The notes: generated from the letters alone by a model not told the origin. A stretch of DNA of 64,000 nucleotides from Granulosicoccaceae sp. 1_MG-2023 (GCA_030546905.1 JAUOPI010000013.1:55229-119228); one strand, 5' to 3'. Positions 19,994-30,500 are shown, counted from the first letter of the stretch. Made by a program: numbers and translations.

Positions 19994-21385
19994 TTGCCGT
20001 TGAACAACTCCATACAACCCGATTCTAACGCGCACCGGCGCAACAGCGGCATCAAACTTATCCGTCCCCACATAAGTTTTCTGCGGTCCGTGTCGGCCGT
20101 GGCCTTGTTGTTCGCCGCCGCAGGCCCAGTGCAGGCGGCCGGGCCGACGGCAATCGACGGCGAAGAACTCTGCGAGGGCACGATTGACCGCGTGTACTTT
20201 TCCGGCAATGAGGTCACCCGCGAGTCCGTTCTGCGCCAGGAAATGACCTTCGCTGAAGGCGATGCCTGCGATCCGAAGGCGATTCATGCCAGCCGGCAGA
20301 ACTTTATGGATCTGGGCTTGTTTTCCTCGGTCAAGGTCAGTCTGACCCGCTACAGCGATCGCCTCGTTTTGCAGTACAAGCTGCGTGAAAAGCACTTTAT
20401 TCTGCCGATCCCGCGTATCAGCCGCACCTCCGATGGTGAGTTGCGCTTCGGCGGGCAGCTGCGCATGGACAACTTCGCCGGACTTAATCATCAGCTCAAG
20501 ATCACCAGTGAACGGCATGTGGAGGACGACGGCGCCGGACGGGCCGGTTTTGAGCATTCGTTTCAATACACCGTGCCGCGCTTTCAGAATTCCCGTTATG
20601 GCCTGTCGGTTCAGGTCAGCCGGATGGACAAGGAGTTCGAGCTCAAACAGGGCGGGGTGGTGTACGGCGAGTCCTCGCGCATCGGTGACTCCATCAGTTT
20701 GGATATTCGCAAGCGGCGCAACCGCGGAGCCGGTAGCCGGGGATGGCAGAACAGCTATGGCGTCAGCTACGAGCACCGCGGCCATGATCTGATCGAAGGT
20801 GAGCTCGGACCGTTCGAAGAAGGCTACAATCTGCAGTTTTCCGCCGGCCTGTGGCGCAATGGTGTCCATCTGCAAAAATACCGGCGTACCGGCTATGTCT
20901 ACGGCGGTCGGGTCAGCGTCGGTGTCGATTCGCTGGGCGGGGATTATGAATACCAGCGCTTTGACGGTTACTATCGCGGCTACCGGCCCATCGAGGCCGA
21001 TCTGCTGACCAATGTGAATTACAACTTCGAGCTCGGTTACACCAACGGGCGGCCCTTCGGCGAACGCGCCTACAGCATCGGCGGCGGTGAATCCGTGCGC
21101 GGTCTGGATTCGAAAAGTGTCGACGGCGACGTCAAGCTGCTGCTGAATATCGAGTTCCTGCAAGCTTTTCCCCGCTACCCGGCGCTGCGCTGGGTCGGCT
21201 TCTGGGATATTGCCAATGTGTTCCCGCGCTGGGATTTCAAACCGGTCTACACCAAAACCGGGCTGGGTCTGGGGTTACGCTGGAAGGTGGTGTCCTTTGT
21301 GCGCGTGGACCTGCGCTTTGACTACGGCTTCAGTCTGACCGAGCAGAAGGGTTATACCTACATCGGTACACAGCTCAATTTCTAG
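19994..21385 (+). CDS. Omp85/BamA-TamA superfamily outer-membrane protein with one POTRA domain
   Basis: The protein has a signal-peptide core (LRSVSAVALLFAAAGPVQA), one POTRA-like domain near residues 60-135 (GTIDRVYFSGNEVTRESVL; FMDLGLFSSVKVSLTRYSD) and about 320 residues of beta-barrel. The barrel includes the Omp85 signature region YSIGGGESVRGLDSKS and the C-terminal strand YTYIGTQLNF ending in Phe. It is shorter than TamA (three POTRA) or BamA (five). The start is uncertain: the frame opens just before a TTG at 19994, a second TTG is at 20000, and neither has a clear Shine-Dalgarno. Either gives an unusually long positively charged N-region before the hydrophobic core. Substrate unknown. 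Confidence 0.82.
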   Translation: MPLNNSIQPDSNAHRRNSGIKLIRPHISFLRSVSAVALLFAAAGPVQAAGPTAIDGEELCEGTIDRVYFSGNEVTRESVLRQEMTFAEGDACDPKAIHASRQNFMDLGLFSSVKVSLTRYSDRLVLQYKLREKHFILPIPRISRTSDGELRFGGQLRMDNFAGLNHQLKITSERHVEDDGAGRAGFEHSFQYTVPRFQNSRYGLSVQVSRMDKEFELKQGGVVYGESSRIGDSISLDIRKRRNRGAGSRGWQNSYGVSYEHRGHDLIEGELGPFEEGYNLQFSAGLWRNGVHLQKYRRTGYVYGGRVSVGVDSLGGDYEYQRFDGYYRGYRPIEADLLTNVNYNFELGYTNGRPFGERAYSIGGGESVRGLDSKSVDGDVKLLLNIEFLQAFPRYPALRWVGFWDIANVFPRWDFKPVYTKTGLGLGLRWKVVSFVRVDLRFDYGFSLTEQKGYTYIGTQLNF

Positions 21386-21544
21386 GCTGTTCCGCCGTTA
21401 GCTGTTGAATCGGATTTGGGTTCCGGCCTGCGACAGTGCCGGTGAGCCGCGTATGCGGCGGGTATACCCTTGCAAACTACACCGTGCTGCTAAACTCACT
21501 AGGCTTAGCCTCAGCGGGCCCCTATTGCGGATTGAATTACCTTA

Positions 21545-23035
21545 ATGGCATCTGACGAAATCAAGAAAGAGCTCCGGCACGGGTTTGTCGCCAGCGCGTT
21601 TACCAAGTACCTGAGTTTCGGGATGCGCATTATTGTCGCTGCCGTACTGGCCCGGCTGCTCAATCCCGACGAGTTCGGTATCTACGCCATTGCGCTGGTC
21701 TTTCTGACCTTTTTCTCGTTGCTCAGCGAGAGCGGTGTGTCCGTGGCAGTGGTACAGAAGCGGGATCTGAGCGAGCAGGATATCTCCAATATTTTTCTCT
21801 TCAGCCTCGGTGTGGGGATCAGTATTTCGCTGATTTTTGCGTTTTCCGCACCGGCGATCGGGGCTTTTTACGAAGAGCCGGCCCTGGTCATGGTCTGTCA
21901 GGTGCTGGCCATCAGCGCGGTGTTCAACTCGGCGGCCAGTGTGCCGCGGGCGCTGATGCTCAAGCGCCGGGCCTTCAGTACCATTGCCCGCAACGACATC
22001 ACGGCCATGATCTGTTCTGCGCTGACGGCGATGATTTCGGCCTGGTTCGGCGCCAAATACTATGCGCTGGTGCTGCAGGAGCTGGTGCGCGGGGCGATTG
22101 TTCTGGTGCTCTACACGCATGCATCAGGCATCCGTGTGCAGCGCGGATTCAGCTGGTCCAGTATCGGCAAAATCTTCAACTACTCAGCATTTCAGTTTCT
22201 TTTCAACATGCTGAATTACTTCTCGCGCAACATTGATAATCTGCTGATCGGTAAGTATTTCGGCACTTATATGCTGGGCTTCTACAACAAAAGCTACTCG
22301 CTGATGTTGCTGCCCAACCAGACCATCAGCCAGGTCATCACCCCGGCGCTGCACCCGGTGTTCTCGCAGTTGCAGAATGAACCGGCGCGGATGTATCAGT
22401 ACTACGTGGATATGGTGCGTTTTCTGGCCAATCTGGGTGTGGTGATTTCCTTGGGTGTGTTTTTCTTTGCCGATGAGATCATCCTGGTGCTCTACGGCGA
22501 GCGCTGGCTGGATGTGGCGCCGATGCTGCGGCCGCTGGCGCTGACCATCGGTTTTCAGCTGATTCTGCAAACTTCCGGTTCGGTTTTTCAGGCCCTGGGT
22601 ATGACCCGTGAGCTGTTTTTTACCGGGCTGGTCAGTTCGGTGATGATTATCGGCGCCATCGTCTACGGCGTGCACAGCGGTGACATCATCACGCTCTGTA
22701 CCGTTTACGCTTCGTCGATTTTCTTTGTCTTTCTGCAGAACTATTTTGTCCTGACGCGGACCGGCTTCAAGCATCCCTTCGGCGAGTTTTTGCGTTATCT
22801 GGCCCGCCCGGCGGCGATCTATGTGCTGCTGTTTGCCGGCATGTGGGGCTTGAATCTGGCGCAGAATCAGCTCTTCGGCGAAAGCTATTTTCTGATCAAA
22901 TTACCGGTCTTTTTCCTGCTGACGGCGTTGCTGTTCTGGGCCACCCGTGAGTTCCGCTTCCTTGCCACCTTCGGCGCCGATTACGGTATCCGCCTGCCGA
23001 CCAATGCATTGCGCAAACTGATGCGGCAGGGTTGA
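21545..23035 (+). CDS. MOP-superfamily polysaccharide flippase (Wzx/TuaB-like)
   Basis: This 496-residue polytopic inner-membrane protein has about a dozen hydrophobic segments (for example FGIYAIALVFLTFFSLLSES and FFTGLVSSVMIIGAIVYGV). The N-terminal RHGFVASAFTKYLSFGMRI and ARLLNPDEFGIYA, and the middle YFSRNIDNLLIGKYFG, are typical of WzxC/TuaB-type lipopolysaccharide or exopolysaccharide flippases of the MOP superfamily. It probably moves lipid-linked sugar units across the membrane. No glycosyltransferases or polymerase lie beside it, so the substrate cannot be inferred. It follows the Omp85 gene by 159 bases. Confidence 0.88.
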   Translation: MASDEIKKELRHGFVASAFTKYLSFGMRIIVAAVLARLLNPDEFGIYAIALVFLTFFSLLSESGVSVAVVQKRDLSEQDISNIFLFSLGVGISISLIFAFSAPAIGAFYEEPALVMVCQVLAISAVFNSAASVPRALMLKRRAFSTIARNDITAMICSALTAMISAWFGAKYYALVLQELVRGAIVLVLYTHASGIRVQRGFSWSSIGKIFNYSAFQFLFNMLNYFSRNIDNLLIGKYFGTYMLGFYNKSYSLMLLPNQTISQVITPALHPVFSQLQNEPARMYQYYVDMVRFLANLGVVISLGVFFFADEIILVLYGERWLDVAPMLRPLALTIGFQLILQTSGSVFQALGMTRELFFTGLVSSVMIIGAIVYGVHSGDIITLCTVYASSIFFVFLQNYFVLTRTGFKHPFGEFLRYLARPAAIYVLLFAGMWGLNLAQNQLFGESYFLIKLPVFFLLTALLFWATREFRFLATFGADYGIRLPTNALRKLMRQG

Positions 23036-23203
23036 TTGCCGGGCCGTTCGCTGTCCGGCACGGCCCGCTGCAGTGTGTTGATTTAAAAACGAATAATTCA
23101 CTTTCCGGCGGTGTAAGTTTGCATTCCGAGGCTTCGCTTTGCTGAGCCGCGCCCGTATAGTGATGACTCTTTCCCGTAGGAACCCGGCGGAGTACTGCAG
23201 CGC

Positions 23204-25207
23204 ATGCTTACCACAATTGCCCCTGTTACACCGGTCCCGGATGCGCCGCCGTTGCGGCACTGGCGGCTGGTCCGTGATCTGGACGACATCGTCTGGCTGA
23301 CCATCGACCGCGAAGGCGAGTCGGTCAATACGCTCGGCGAAGCGCTGATTGCCGAGCTCGATACCGTCTGCGGCCTGCTTGAAGCCGCGCCGCCGGCCGC
23401 ACTGATCCTGATTTCCGGCAAACCCGGCGGCTTTATCGCCGGTGCCGATATCCGCGAGTTCAGCGGCTTTACCCGCAGCGCGGATGTCAGCGAAAAAATC
23501 CGTCAGGGTCACGCGGTTTTCGCGCGTTTTGAACAACTGCCTTTTAGCAAAGTCGCTGCCGTGGACGGATTCTGTCTCGGCGGGGGACTTGAGCTGGCCT
23601 TGTGTTGTGACTGGATAGTCGCCACCGATAAACCGGAAACCCGTATCGGCCTGCCGGAAGTGCAGCTGGGGATTTTCCCCGGACTGGGCGGTACCGTGCG
23701 GGTCACCGAGCGCCTCGGCGGGCTGGCCGGTATGGAGCTGATGTTGTCGGCGCGCATGCTCAGGGCCCGTGCTGCTAAATCCATGGGCTTGATTGATGCG
23801 CTGGCCGGTGAGCAGCCGGATCTGCGTTGGGCGGCCCGTAAAGCGGCTTTGCAGGGGCGTAAGCGCGCCCGCTCGGGGCTGCCGGCGCGGCTCAGCAATC
23901 TGGCCCCGGCGCGCCGCGTACTGGCTGGCGTGATGGCCAAAAAAGCCCGTGCCAAAGCCCGCCCCGAACACTATCCCGCGCCCTATGCACTGATTGATCT
24001 GTGGCGCGACCATCGCGGTGACCGCGCGGCCATGTTCGAGCATGAAGCGCGTGCGGTCGGCGAGCTGATGGTCAGCCCCGCCGCCGGCGGCCTGCGACGT
24101 GTTTTCCATCTGATGGAACGCCTTAAAGAGGGCGCCAAGGGGATTGATTTTCCGGTGCGACGGGTGCATGTGGTCGGTGCCGGGGTGATGGGCGGGGATA
24201 TCGCCGCCTGGTGCGTCTTGCAGGGACTGGAAGTGACCCTGCAGGACCGTGCAGAGAGCTATATTGAGGCAGCCCGTGAACGGGCGCTTAAACTGTTCCG
24301 TCGGCGCTTGAAGAAGAAACCGGCTGTGGATGCGGCCATGGCACGTTTGCGAAGTGATGTGGCAGGCGAGGGTGTGAGCCGTGCCGATGTGGTGATCGAA
24401 GCGATTATCGAAGACCTCAGCGCCAAGCAAACCCTGCTCAGTGAGCTTGAACCGAAACTCAGACCCGCTGCGGTGTTGGCCACCAATACCTCGGCGCTGC
24501 CGCTGGAAAGCCTGGCCACTGCGCTGCGCGAGCCGCAGCGCCTGATCGGTCTGCATTTTTTCAATCCGGTGGCCAAAATGCCGTTGCTGGAGGTGGTCCG
24601 GGGCGAACAGAGCGCGGCGCAGTATGTGGATGCCGGTCTGGCGTTTGCCGGGGCCATTAACCGTTTTGGCCTGCCGGTGAAAAGCTCGCCGGGATTTCTG
24701 GTTAACCGGGTGCTCGCCCCGTATCTGATGGAAGCCATGCGGTGCCTGAGCGAAGGCCTTGATAAAGTGCAGATCGACGCTGCGGCAGTGCAGTTCGGCA
24801 TGCCCATGGGGCCGGTTGAACTGGCTGATACGGTGGGCCTGGATGTGTGCGTCAAGGTCGCTGAAACGCTGGCCGGTGATCAGGACCTGAGCGCACAGAA
24901 GGCCCTGCTCGATGAACTGATTATCAACGGCAATCTGGGCCGCAAAAGCGGGCAGGGCTTTTACCGCTGGAAAGACGGCAAGGCGCTTAAAGACAAACCG
25001 GCCAATACGGATGCCGCGGCACTTGAGGGCTTGGCTGAGCGTCTGTTGCAGCCGTTTCTGGCCGAATGCGAAGCCTGTCTGGCCGATGGCGTGGTCAGCG
25101 ATGCGGATCTGCTCGATGCGGGCATTATCTTCGGTACCGGGTTTGCGCCGTTTCGCGGCGGCCCGATGCATTATCTGTCAACACGCCGCAGCAGCGGGGA
25201 GGTCTGA
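23204..25207 (+). CDS. fadJ: Fatty-acid oxidation complex alpha subunit (enoyl-CoA hydratase / 3-hydroxyacyl-CoA dehydrogenase)
   Basis: This 667-residue bifunctional enzyme catalyses hydration of enoyl-CoA and oxidation of 3-hydroxyacyl-CoA in beta-oxidation. The N-terminal crotonase domain shows GGFIAGADIREF and FCLGGGLELALCCDW (oxyanion hole and catalytic Glu region) and GLPEVQLGIFPGLGG. The dehydrogenase domain has a NAD site, HVVGAGVMGGDIAAW, and the catalytic His in LHFFNPVAKMPLLEVV. It overlaps the thiolase gene by 1 base at TGATG. The pairing with a 426-residue FadI-length thiolase favours FadJ over FadB. Gene order is the reverse of E. coli fadIJ. Confidence 0.92.
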   Translation: MLTTIAPVTPVPDAPPLRHWRLVRDLDDIVWLTIDREGESVNTLGEALIAELDTVCGLLEAAPPAALILISGKPGGFIAGADIREFSGFTRSADVSEKIRQGHAVFARFEQLPFSKVAAVDGFCLGGGLELALCCDWIVATDKPETRIGLPEVQLGIFPGLGGTVRVTERLGGLAGMELMLSARMLRARAAKSMGLIDALAGEQPDLRWAARKAALQGRKRARSGLPARLSNLAPARRVLAGVMAKKARAKARPEHYPAPYALIDLWRDHRGDRAAMFEHEARAVGELMVSPAAGGLRRVFHLMERLKEGAKGIDFPVRRVHVVGAGVMGGDIAAWCVLQGLEVTLQDRAESYIEAARERALKLFRRRLKKKPAVDAAMARLRSDVAGEGVSRADVVIEAIIEDLSAKQTLLSELEPKLRPAAVLATNTSALPLESLATALREPQRLIGLHFFNPVAKMPLLEVVRGEQSAAQYVDAGLAFAGAINRFGLPVKSSPGFLVNRVLAPYLMEAMRCLSEGLDKVQIDAAAVQFGMPMGPVELADTVGLDVCVKVAETLAGDQDLSAQKALLDELIINGNLGRKSGQGFYRWKDGKALKDKPANTDAAALEGLAERLLQPFLAECEACLADGVVSDADLLDAGIIFGTGFAPFRGGPMHYLSTRRSSGEV

Positions 25208-26487
25208 TGAGTCAGCATTTGCGATCAGTGGTGATCTGTGGCGCGGCGCGTATTCCGTTTTGCCGCTCGAATACCGCTTACAGTGAACTGAGCAATCTCG
25301 ATATGCTCGGCGTCACCCTGCGCGGTCTGGTCGCCAGAACCGGGCTGCAGGGTGAGCGCCTCGGTGAGCTCAGTGCCGGGGCGGTCATTACCCATTCCAA
25401 AGACTGGAATCTGGCCCGTGAAGCGGTGCTCAGCAGCGGCTTATCGCCGGAAACGCCGGGGCTGACCTTGCAGCAGGCCTGCGGCACCAGTCTGCAGGGC
25501 GCACTCGGTTCGGCGGCCAAAATCGCGGCGGGCCAGATGGACTGCGCGATTGCCGCCGGCAGCGATACCACCAGCGATGTGCCGGTGGTGTTCGGACGCC
25601 GCTTTGCGCAACGCCTGGCACGTCTGAGCCGGGCCAAAACCCTGCAACAACGCCTGGGCCTGTTGCGTGGCATGTCGCTGCGCGAACTCAAGCCCATCGC
25701 GCCCTCGGTCAATGAGCCGCGCACGCTGATGAGCATGGGTGAGCATTGCGAACGTATGGCGCGCGAGTGGGAGATTTCCCGCCAAGCGCAGGATCAGCTG
25801 GCCCTGCAAAGCCATCAAAAGGCCGCAGCGGCCTACGCCGAGGGGTTTTTCGACGATTTGCTGGTGCCCTGTGAAGGTGTCTGGCGGGACAACAATCTGC
25901 GCCCCGACGCCAGTATGGAAAGCCTGGCGGCCTTGCGCACGGCCTATGACAAATCCGCTGCCGCGACCCTGACCGCCGGTAACAGCACGCCGCTGACCGA
26001 CGGCGCGGCGGCGCTCTTGCTGGCCAGTGAAGACTGGGCCCGGGAACGTGATTTACCGGTGTTGGCGCGTCTGACGGCCTTTGAAACCGCGGCGGTCGAT
26101 TATGTCGGCGGCGAAGGGCTGCTGATGGCACCGACAATTGCGGTTGCGCGGATGCTGCAACGGACCGGGCTGGGGTTGCAGGATTTTGATTTCTACGAGA
26201 TTCACGAGGCTTTTGCCGCGCAGGTGTTGTGCACGCTGAAAGCCTGGGAATCGCCGGCCTATTGCCGCGACCGGCTCGGCCTTGATGCGCCGCTGGGCGC
26301 CATAGATCAGAGCCATCTGAACATCAAAGGCAGCAGTCTGGCCATCGGCCATCCGTTTGCCGCGACCGGTGCGCGGGTGACCGCCACCATGGCGAAGTTG
26401 TTGCACCAGAAGGGCCGTGGTCGTGGTCTGATTTCCGTTTGTACTGCCGGTGGTATGGGTGTGACTGCTATACTCGAGGCCGGCTAA
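25207..26487 (+). CDS. fadI: Acetyl-CoA C-acyltransferase (3-ketoacyl-CoA thiolase)
   Basis: This 426-residue thiolase carries out the last step of beta-oxidation, splitting 3-ketoacyl-CoA with CoA. The acyl-accepting Cys is in LQQACGTSLQGAL near residue 93. Catalytic His residues are in YEIHEAFAAQ and IGHPFAATGAR, and the second Cys in SVCTAGGMGV. The length is close to FadI (436) and longer than FadA (387). The ATG at 25207 overlaps the stop of fadJ. Upstream in-frame starts inside fadJ were rejected because homology begins at SVVICGAARIPF. Confidence 0.93.
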   Translation: MSQHLRSVVICGAARIPFCRSNTAYSELSNLDMLGVTLRGLVARTGLQGERLGELSAGAVITHSKDWNLAREAVLSSGLSPETPGLTLQQACGTSLQGALGSAAKIAAGQMDCAIAAGSDTTSDVPVVFGRRFAQRLARLSRAKTLQQRLGLLRGMSLRELKPIAPSVNEPRTLMSMGEHCERMAREWEISRQAQDQLALQSHQKAAAAYAEGFFDDLLVPCEGVWRDNNLRPDASMESLAALRTAYDKSAAATLTAGNSTPLTDGAAALLLASEDWARERDLPVLARLTAFETAAVDYVGGEGLLMAPTIAVARMLQRTGLGLQDFDFYEIHEAFAAQVLCTLKAWESPAYCRDRLGLDAPLGAIDQSHLNIKGSSLAIGHPFAATGARVTATMAKLLHQKGRGRGLISVCTAGGMGVTAILEAG

Positions 26488-26504
26488 AGTGAGTGTCTGT
26501 AATA

Positions 26505-27242
26505 ATGTTTCGATTGATTTTTTTGCTGTTTTTGATTTGTTTGAGTCCGCTTGTGTCTGCCCAGGAAATTGAGCCGGTTTTCGACCGCTACACGCTGCAG
26601 GCCGAGGCCAGCCGCGAAGTCGACAATGACCTGATGCTGGCGGTGTTGCGCGTTCAGGATGAGGACGCGGACAGTGCTGCGCTGTCCGATCGCATTAACC
26701 ACACCATGCTGTGGGCCTTGCTGCAACTCGAGAGCTATCCGAACATCAGTTCGGCCACGCGTAACTACCGCACCACGCCTGTCTACGGCGACAGCGGCGA
26801 TGGCCGGGTGACCGGTTGGCGCAGCAGTCAGGATCTGGCGCTCGAAGGGGTTAACTTTGAAGAGATGCGTACGGTTATCGGTGAGTTGCAGGAACAGTTG
26901 CAGCTGGTCTCCATGAGTTTCGAGCCGCAGAAAACCACCCGGCAGCAGGTCGAGGACGCGTTGATTGCGGATGCGCTGAGCGCTTTTCGTGAGCGTGCAT
27001 CGCTGATCAGTCAGTCCATGCAGGCCGGCAGCTACCGGGTGTTGCGGGTGAATGTGATGACTCAGGGCAGCGCCGCGCCTTATCCGGTGGCGCGTATGGC
27101 CATGGCCGATACCGCCTTGCGTGAGAAGTCCCCGGTGGCGGTGTCCGCCGGTACCGCCACCGTATCCGTTACGGTCAGTGGCGAGATCGTCCTTAATCCG
27201 CCGGTCAAACCGCCTTCGCAAGACGCGCAGATCAGCAACTGA
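26505..27242 (+). CDS. Periplasmic SIMPL-domain (DUF541) protein
   Basis: This 245-residue protein has a signal peptide (FRLIFLLFLICLSPLVSAQE) and a SIMPL/DUF541 domain: MLAVLRVQDEDADSAALSDRIN, then YRTTPVY, then the C-terminal ATVSVTVSGEIVL. Members of the family are periplasmic or outer-membrane associated (for example BP26/OMP28), and some form large ring-like channels; function is mostly unknown. The ATG at 26505 is preferred over an in-frame GTG at 26493. It follows fadI by 17 bases and may be co-transcribed with it. A hairpin follows the stop. Confidence 0.82.
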   Translation: MFRLIFLLFLICLSPLVSAQEIEPVFDRYTLQAEASREVDNDLMLAVLRVQDEDADSAALSDRINHTMLWALLQLESYPNISSATRNYRTTPVYGDSGDGRVTGWRSSQDLALEGVNFEEMRTVIGELQEQLQLVSMSFEPQKTTRQQVEDALIADALSAFRERASLISQSMQAGSYRVLRVNVMTQGSAAPYPVARMAMADTALREKSPVAVSAGTATVSVTVSGEIVLNPPVKPPSQDAQISN

Positions 27243-27252
27243 TCCTGCCATA

Positions 27253-27274
27253 GCCGGCCTTCGGGCCGGCTTCT
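27253..27274 (+). terminator. Probable rho-independent terminator after the SIMPL gene
   Basis: GCCGGCC (27253-27259), the stable tetraloop TTCG and GGCCGGC (27264-27270) form a 7-bp GC stem followed by a short TTCT run. A second inverted repeat, CGGCCGC with GCGGCCG, lies just after it (about 27276-27302). The T-tract is weak, so efficiency is uncertain. Confidence 0.6.
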
Positions 27275-27515
27275 CCGGCCGCGGCATGTCCATGCTGCGG
27301 CCGCCTCAGCTGTACCCGTTCGGGCCCGCTCCCCGCTGAATCCCGTCAATTCCCGTTAATTCCCGCTCTGTGCCTGTGCGCCCTGATGCCCTTGAGCTTA
27401 TCCGGCGGCGCGTATTTTGCTGTGCATCCTGCGTCGCCTGTCGTCAAACGGATTGACGGCGGTTTATTCACAAACGCAGGGGAGAAGCAGTTGCTCATGG
27501 GATCTATCGGCTAAG

Positions 27516-30500
27516 ATGTGTCTAAGGCTGTTCAGGCTAGGGTTGATTGCTGCCTGTTTTTTCAGTGCAGGGGTTAACGCCGCCGCTATCACCGGCAGTG
27601 CGGACCGGCAAGCTGTCGAAGCGGCTCAGGCCGGCGCGTCGCTTGCTGAAGTCGGCGACTGGCAGATAGAACGGCCCCGTGGCGGCGCAGCTGTGCGCGC
27701 GCAGTCCACGTCCGCAAGCGGTGTCCCGAATGAAGTCAGCGACTGGCAGCCCGAATCGCAGGGCGGTGCCGTGTCCTTGCCGTCCCGTGCCGCAGCCGTC
27801 GCGCCGATCCGCAACGAAGTCAGCGATTGGCAGATCGAATCGCAGGGCGGCGCCGTGCCCTTGCCGTCCCGCGCCGCAGCCGTCGCGCCGATCCGCAACG
27901 AAGTCAGCGATTGGCAGGTAGAATCCCGTCGTGCCGCGCGCCGCGCTGCGCAGTCCACTCTCTCACCCCCCGAATCCCCGGCTGCACCGGCGCCTGTCCG
28001 CGAACAGCATGTTCAGGCCGCCCCTGCAGCGCAGACCAACGCAGCGCCTGATACCCCGGCACCGGCTTCGCCCGCCGTATCGACGGCCGCGCCGCAGGCC
28101 TCCGGTGTGTTAAGCGATGGCAATATCGTGATGCTGCCTGAGGACCGGCAGGCGCGGGCTGAAATTTTAAAACACCGCCGACGTTCCGATGCCGAAGTGC
28201 TGGGCTGGCTGGGCGAGCTCAATGGCCGCTATGTGCCGCCTGCCGACAAGGCCGGCGCCGTCCCGGCGCCCTCCGGTTCTGCTGCGGTCCCGCGTAATAC
28301 CGGCCCGGCCGAAGCTGTGCCGACCGGGGAGGGTGAGCTTGTTGCAGCACCTGATGCGGCAGCGCCTCTGAGAGCGGATGGCCAGCTTGCAATTGAACTC
28401 AACGGTGAGCGCCTCGAAGGCGTGTTTGCGCGCAAAAATGCGCAGGGTACGCTGCTGCTGCCGCTGCAGGCGCTGGCGAAACGGATCGGTGATGTGCTTG
28501 CCGGCGATGCGCAGGGCGCACGCGTGCGCTACCGGCGCAAGGCCGACGGGGCGCGCTTTGCGCTGAATCTGAAAAGTGGAGAGGTGACGGCCAACGGCAA
28601 TGCGGTGGGTTTTCTGCCCGAGGTCGGGCAGATACGTCAGGAGCAGGATCTTTACCCGGCCAATGCGGTGCAGGTGTTTGCCGGACTGCTGCTGGAACAG
28701 GACCCCGAGACCGGCCTGATCCGCCTCAGCCACGACCCGCGTCTGCGCATGGAAACCGGGTTTGAACTCTACGTAAACGGGCAGTTATTGCCGTATCTGA
28801 ATCCCGAACCCCGGGCGATCGGCCATGTGCTGTTGTTGCCTTTGCGGCCGGTGGTCGAGGAGCTGGGCAGTCGTCTGACGGTCAGCGAGGGTGGCAATCG
28901 TGTGACGGTGGTACGTCAGCAGGACAATGCCGAAATCTCCCTGAATCTGAGCACCGGGCTGGTCACGCTGGACGGTGTGCCGCAGGGCACCGCGCCGGAG
29001 GTCAGCTATGCCGATCCGGTCAATCTGCTGGTCCCGCGTGAAGTGCTGGCAACCCTGACCGGCACCTATGTCACGCTGGTCAAGGGCACACGTCGTATTG
29101 ATGTGGATCTGGATGACGAGCTGGCGCGGATTATCGCGCCCGGCAGCAGCGTCCGCGAGCGCGTCAAAGATGCCCCGCCCGTGCTTGAATCGGCCGAGAT
29201 TTTTACCGATACCGAGCACCGGGCCAGCGCACGCCTGAAAGGCTATTACAGCCAATATACGATGCAGTTTGAATACGAAACGCCGAGCACGCAGGGTGAG
29301 GACGGCTACCGTGCGGACTGGTTGCAGCTGCGCACGGAGACCATCGACGGTAGCGGTTTGCTGCTGGGGGATCAGAATCTGTCACGCCGTGAGCTGCAGG
29401 GTGTGGCCAGCGGGCGTATGCGCGGGGCTTATCTGTACAACCCGGTCGCGCAGGGGCTGTTGGTGGCGAGTCTGGGCCGGGCCCATACGGATAACGAAAC
29501 CCTCGATAACGGCGAGTCCGTGGCGACCTTCAGCGGCAATGTGGCCGGGCTGCGCTTTTACGACAGTGACGGGCAGTTCGAGGCCGGTCTTGCCGCCCGC
29601 GAAGAAGACGGTTACCGGGCGCTGGTGGCAAGCATCCACGACAGCTATGCCCATCCGGATTTTGCCGCCGGCGCGCTCGATCAGCGTCTGGAACTGGCCG
29701 CCGGTGTTTATGACCAGGGGCAGGGGCTGTCGCCGGGTGGGCAGTTCAGCTGGGACGCGCGGCTGAAGCCGCATGAGCGGCTGTCCTTATCTGCCACCGC
29801 CGGCTATACCAGCGAAGAGGTGATGCGCGGTATGGATCCGGATACGCTCAGCGATGACTATGACGACGATCTGGCCGATTACGGCGCTTATGGCCTGCAC
29901 GCCAACTATCGCATGACAGACTCGGCCAGTGCCACGCTGGCCCATACGCGCAGCCTGCGCGGCCTGCTGGCCGGCGAACCGGCCGACGACGTGTCGGCCT
30001 GGACGGAGACCAACAGTGCGGGACTGTCCTGGCGCACCGGCCGGCCGTGGTATATGCCCTGGACCTATTTCGGCGTCAGTCGCAGTACGGCGGCGCAGAG
30101 CGAAGCCACCCTGACCCGCCAGGCGCAGGCCAGCTGGCGGCGCGACGAATGGTCTTTGTTGCTGCGTCACGACGACCGGCGTACCGGCGAGACATCGCAT
30201 GCCTGGCAGAGCTCGGCCGAGTTGTCCCGTGATCCCTGGCTGAGGCGCTTCAGACGCGGTGCCTCGCTCAGTGTGTCGCCGCGCGTCAATCTCTGGAAGC
30301 CTTCCTCGCAGCTGCGTGCCGAAGCCGGTGTGCTGGCCACCCTCAGCAGTGGCGACTGGCTGGGTAAGAACACCCGCGGTGTGCTGTCCTATGCGCATAA
30401 CCTCGGCATCACCTCCGTGCTCGATGACAGCGGGGAAGAGGATGAGGAGCTCAGCGAGGTGACCGGCAGCGATTATGTTTCCGCCACGTTGCGTTACCGC

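Noticed and set aside
22901..25171. Minus-strand open frame of 756 codons
   Set aside because: It runs antisense across the end of the flippase gene, an intergenic gap and fadJ. A real gene would not span these, and fadJ is certain.
27648..27930. 84-base repeats considered as a CRISPR array or mobile repeat
   Set aside because: Units are contiguous without unique spacers, lie in frame within a gene and encode a conserved peptide.
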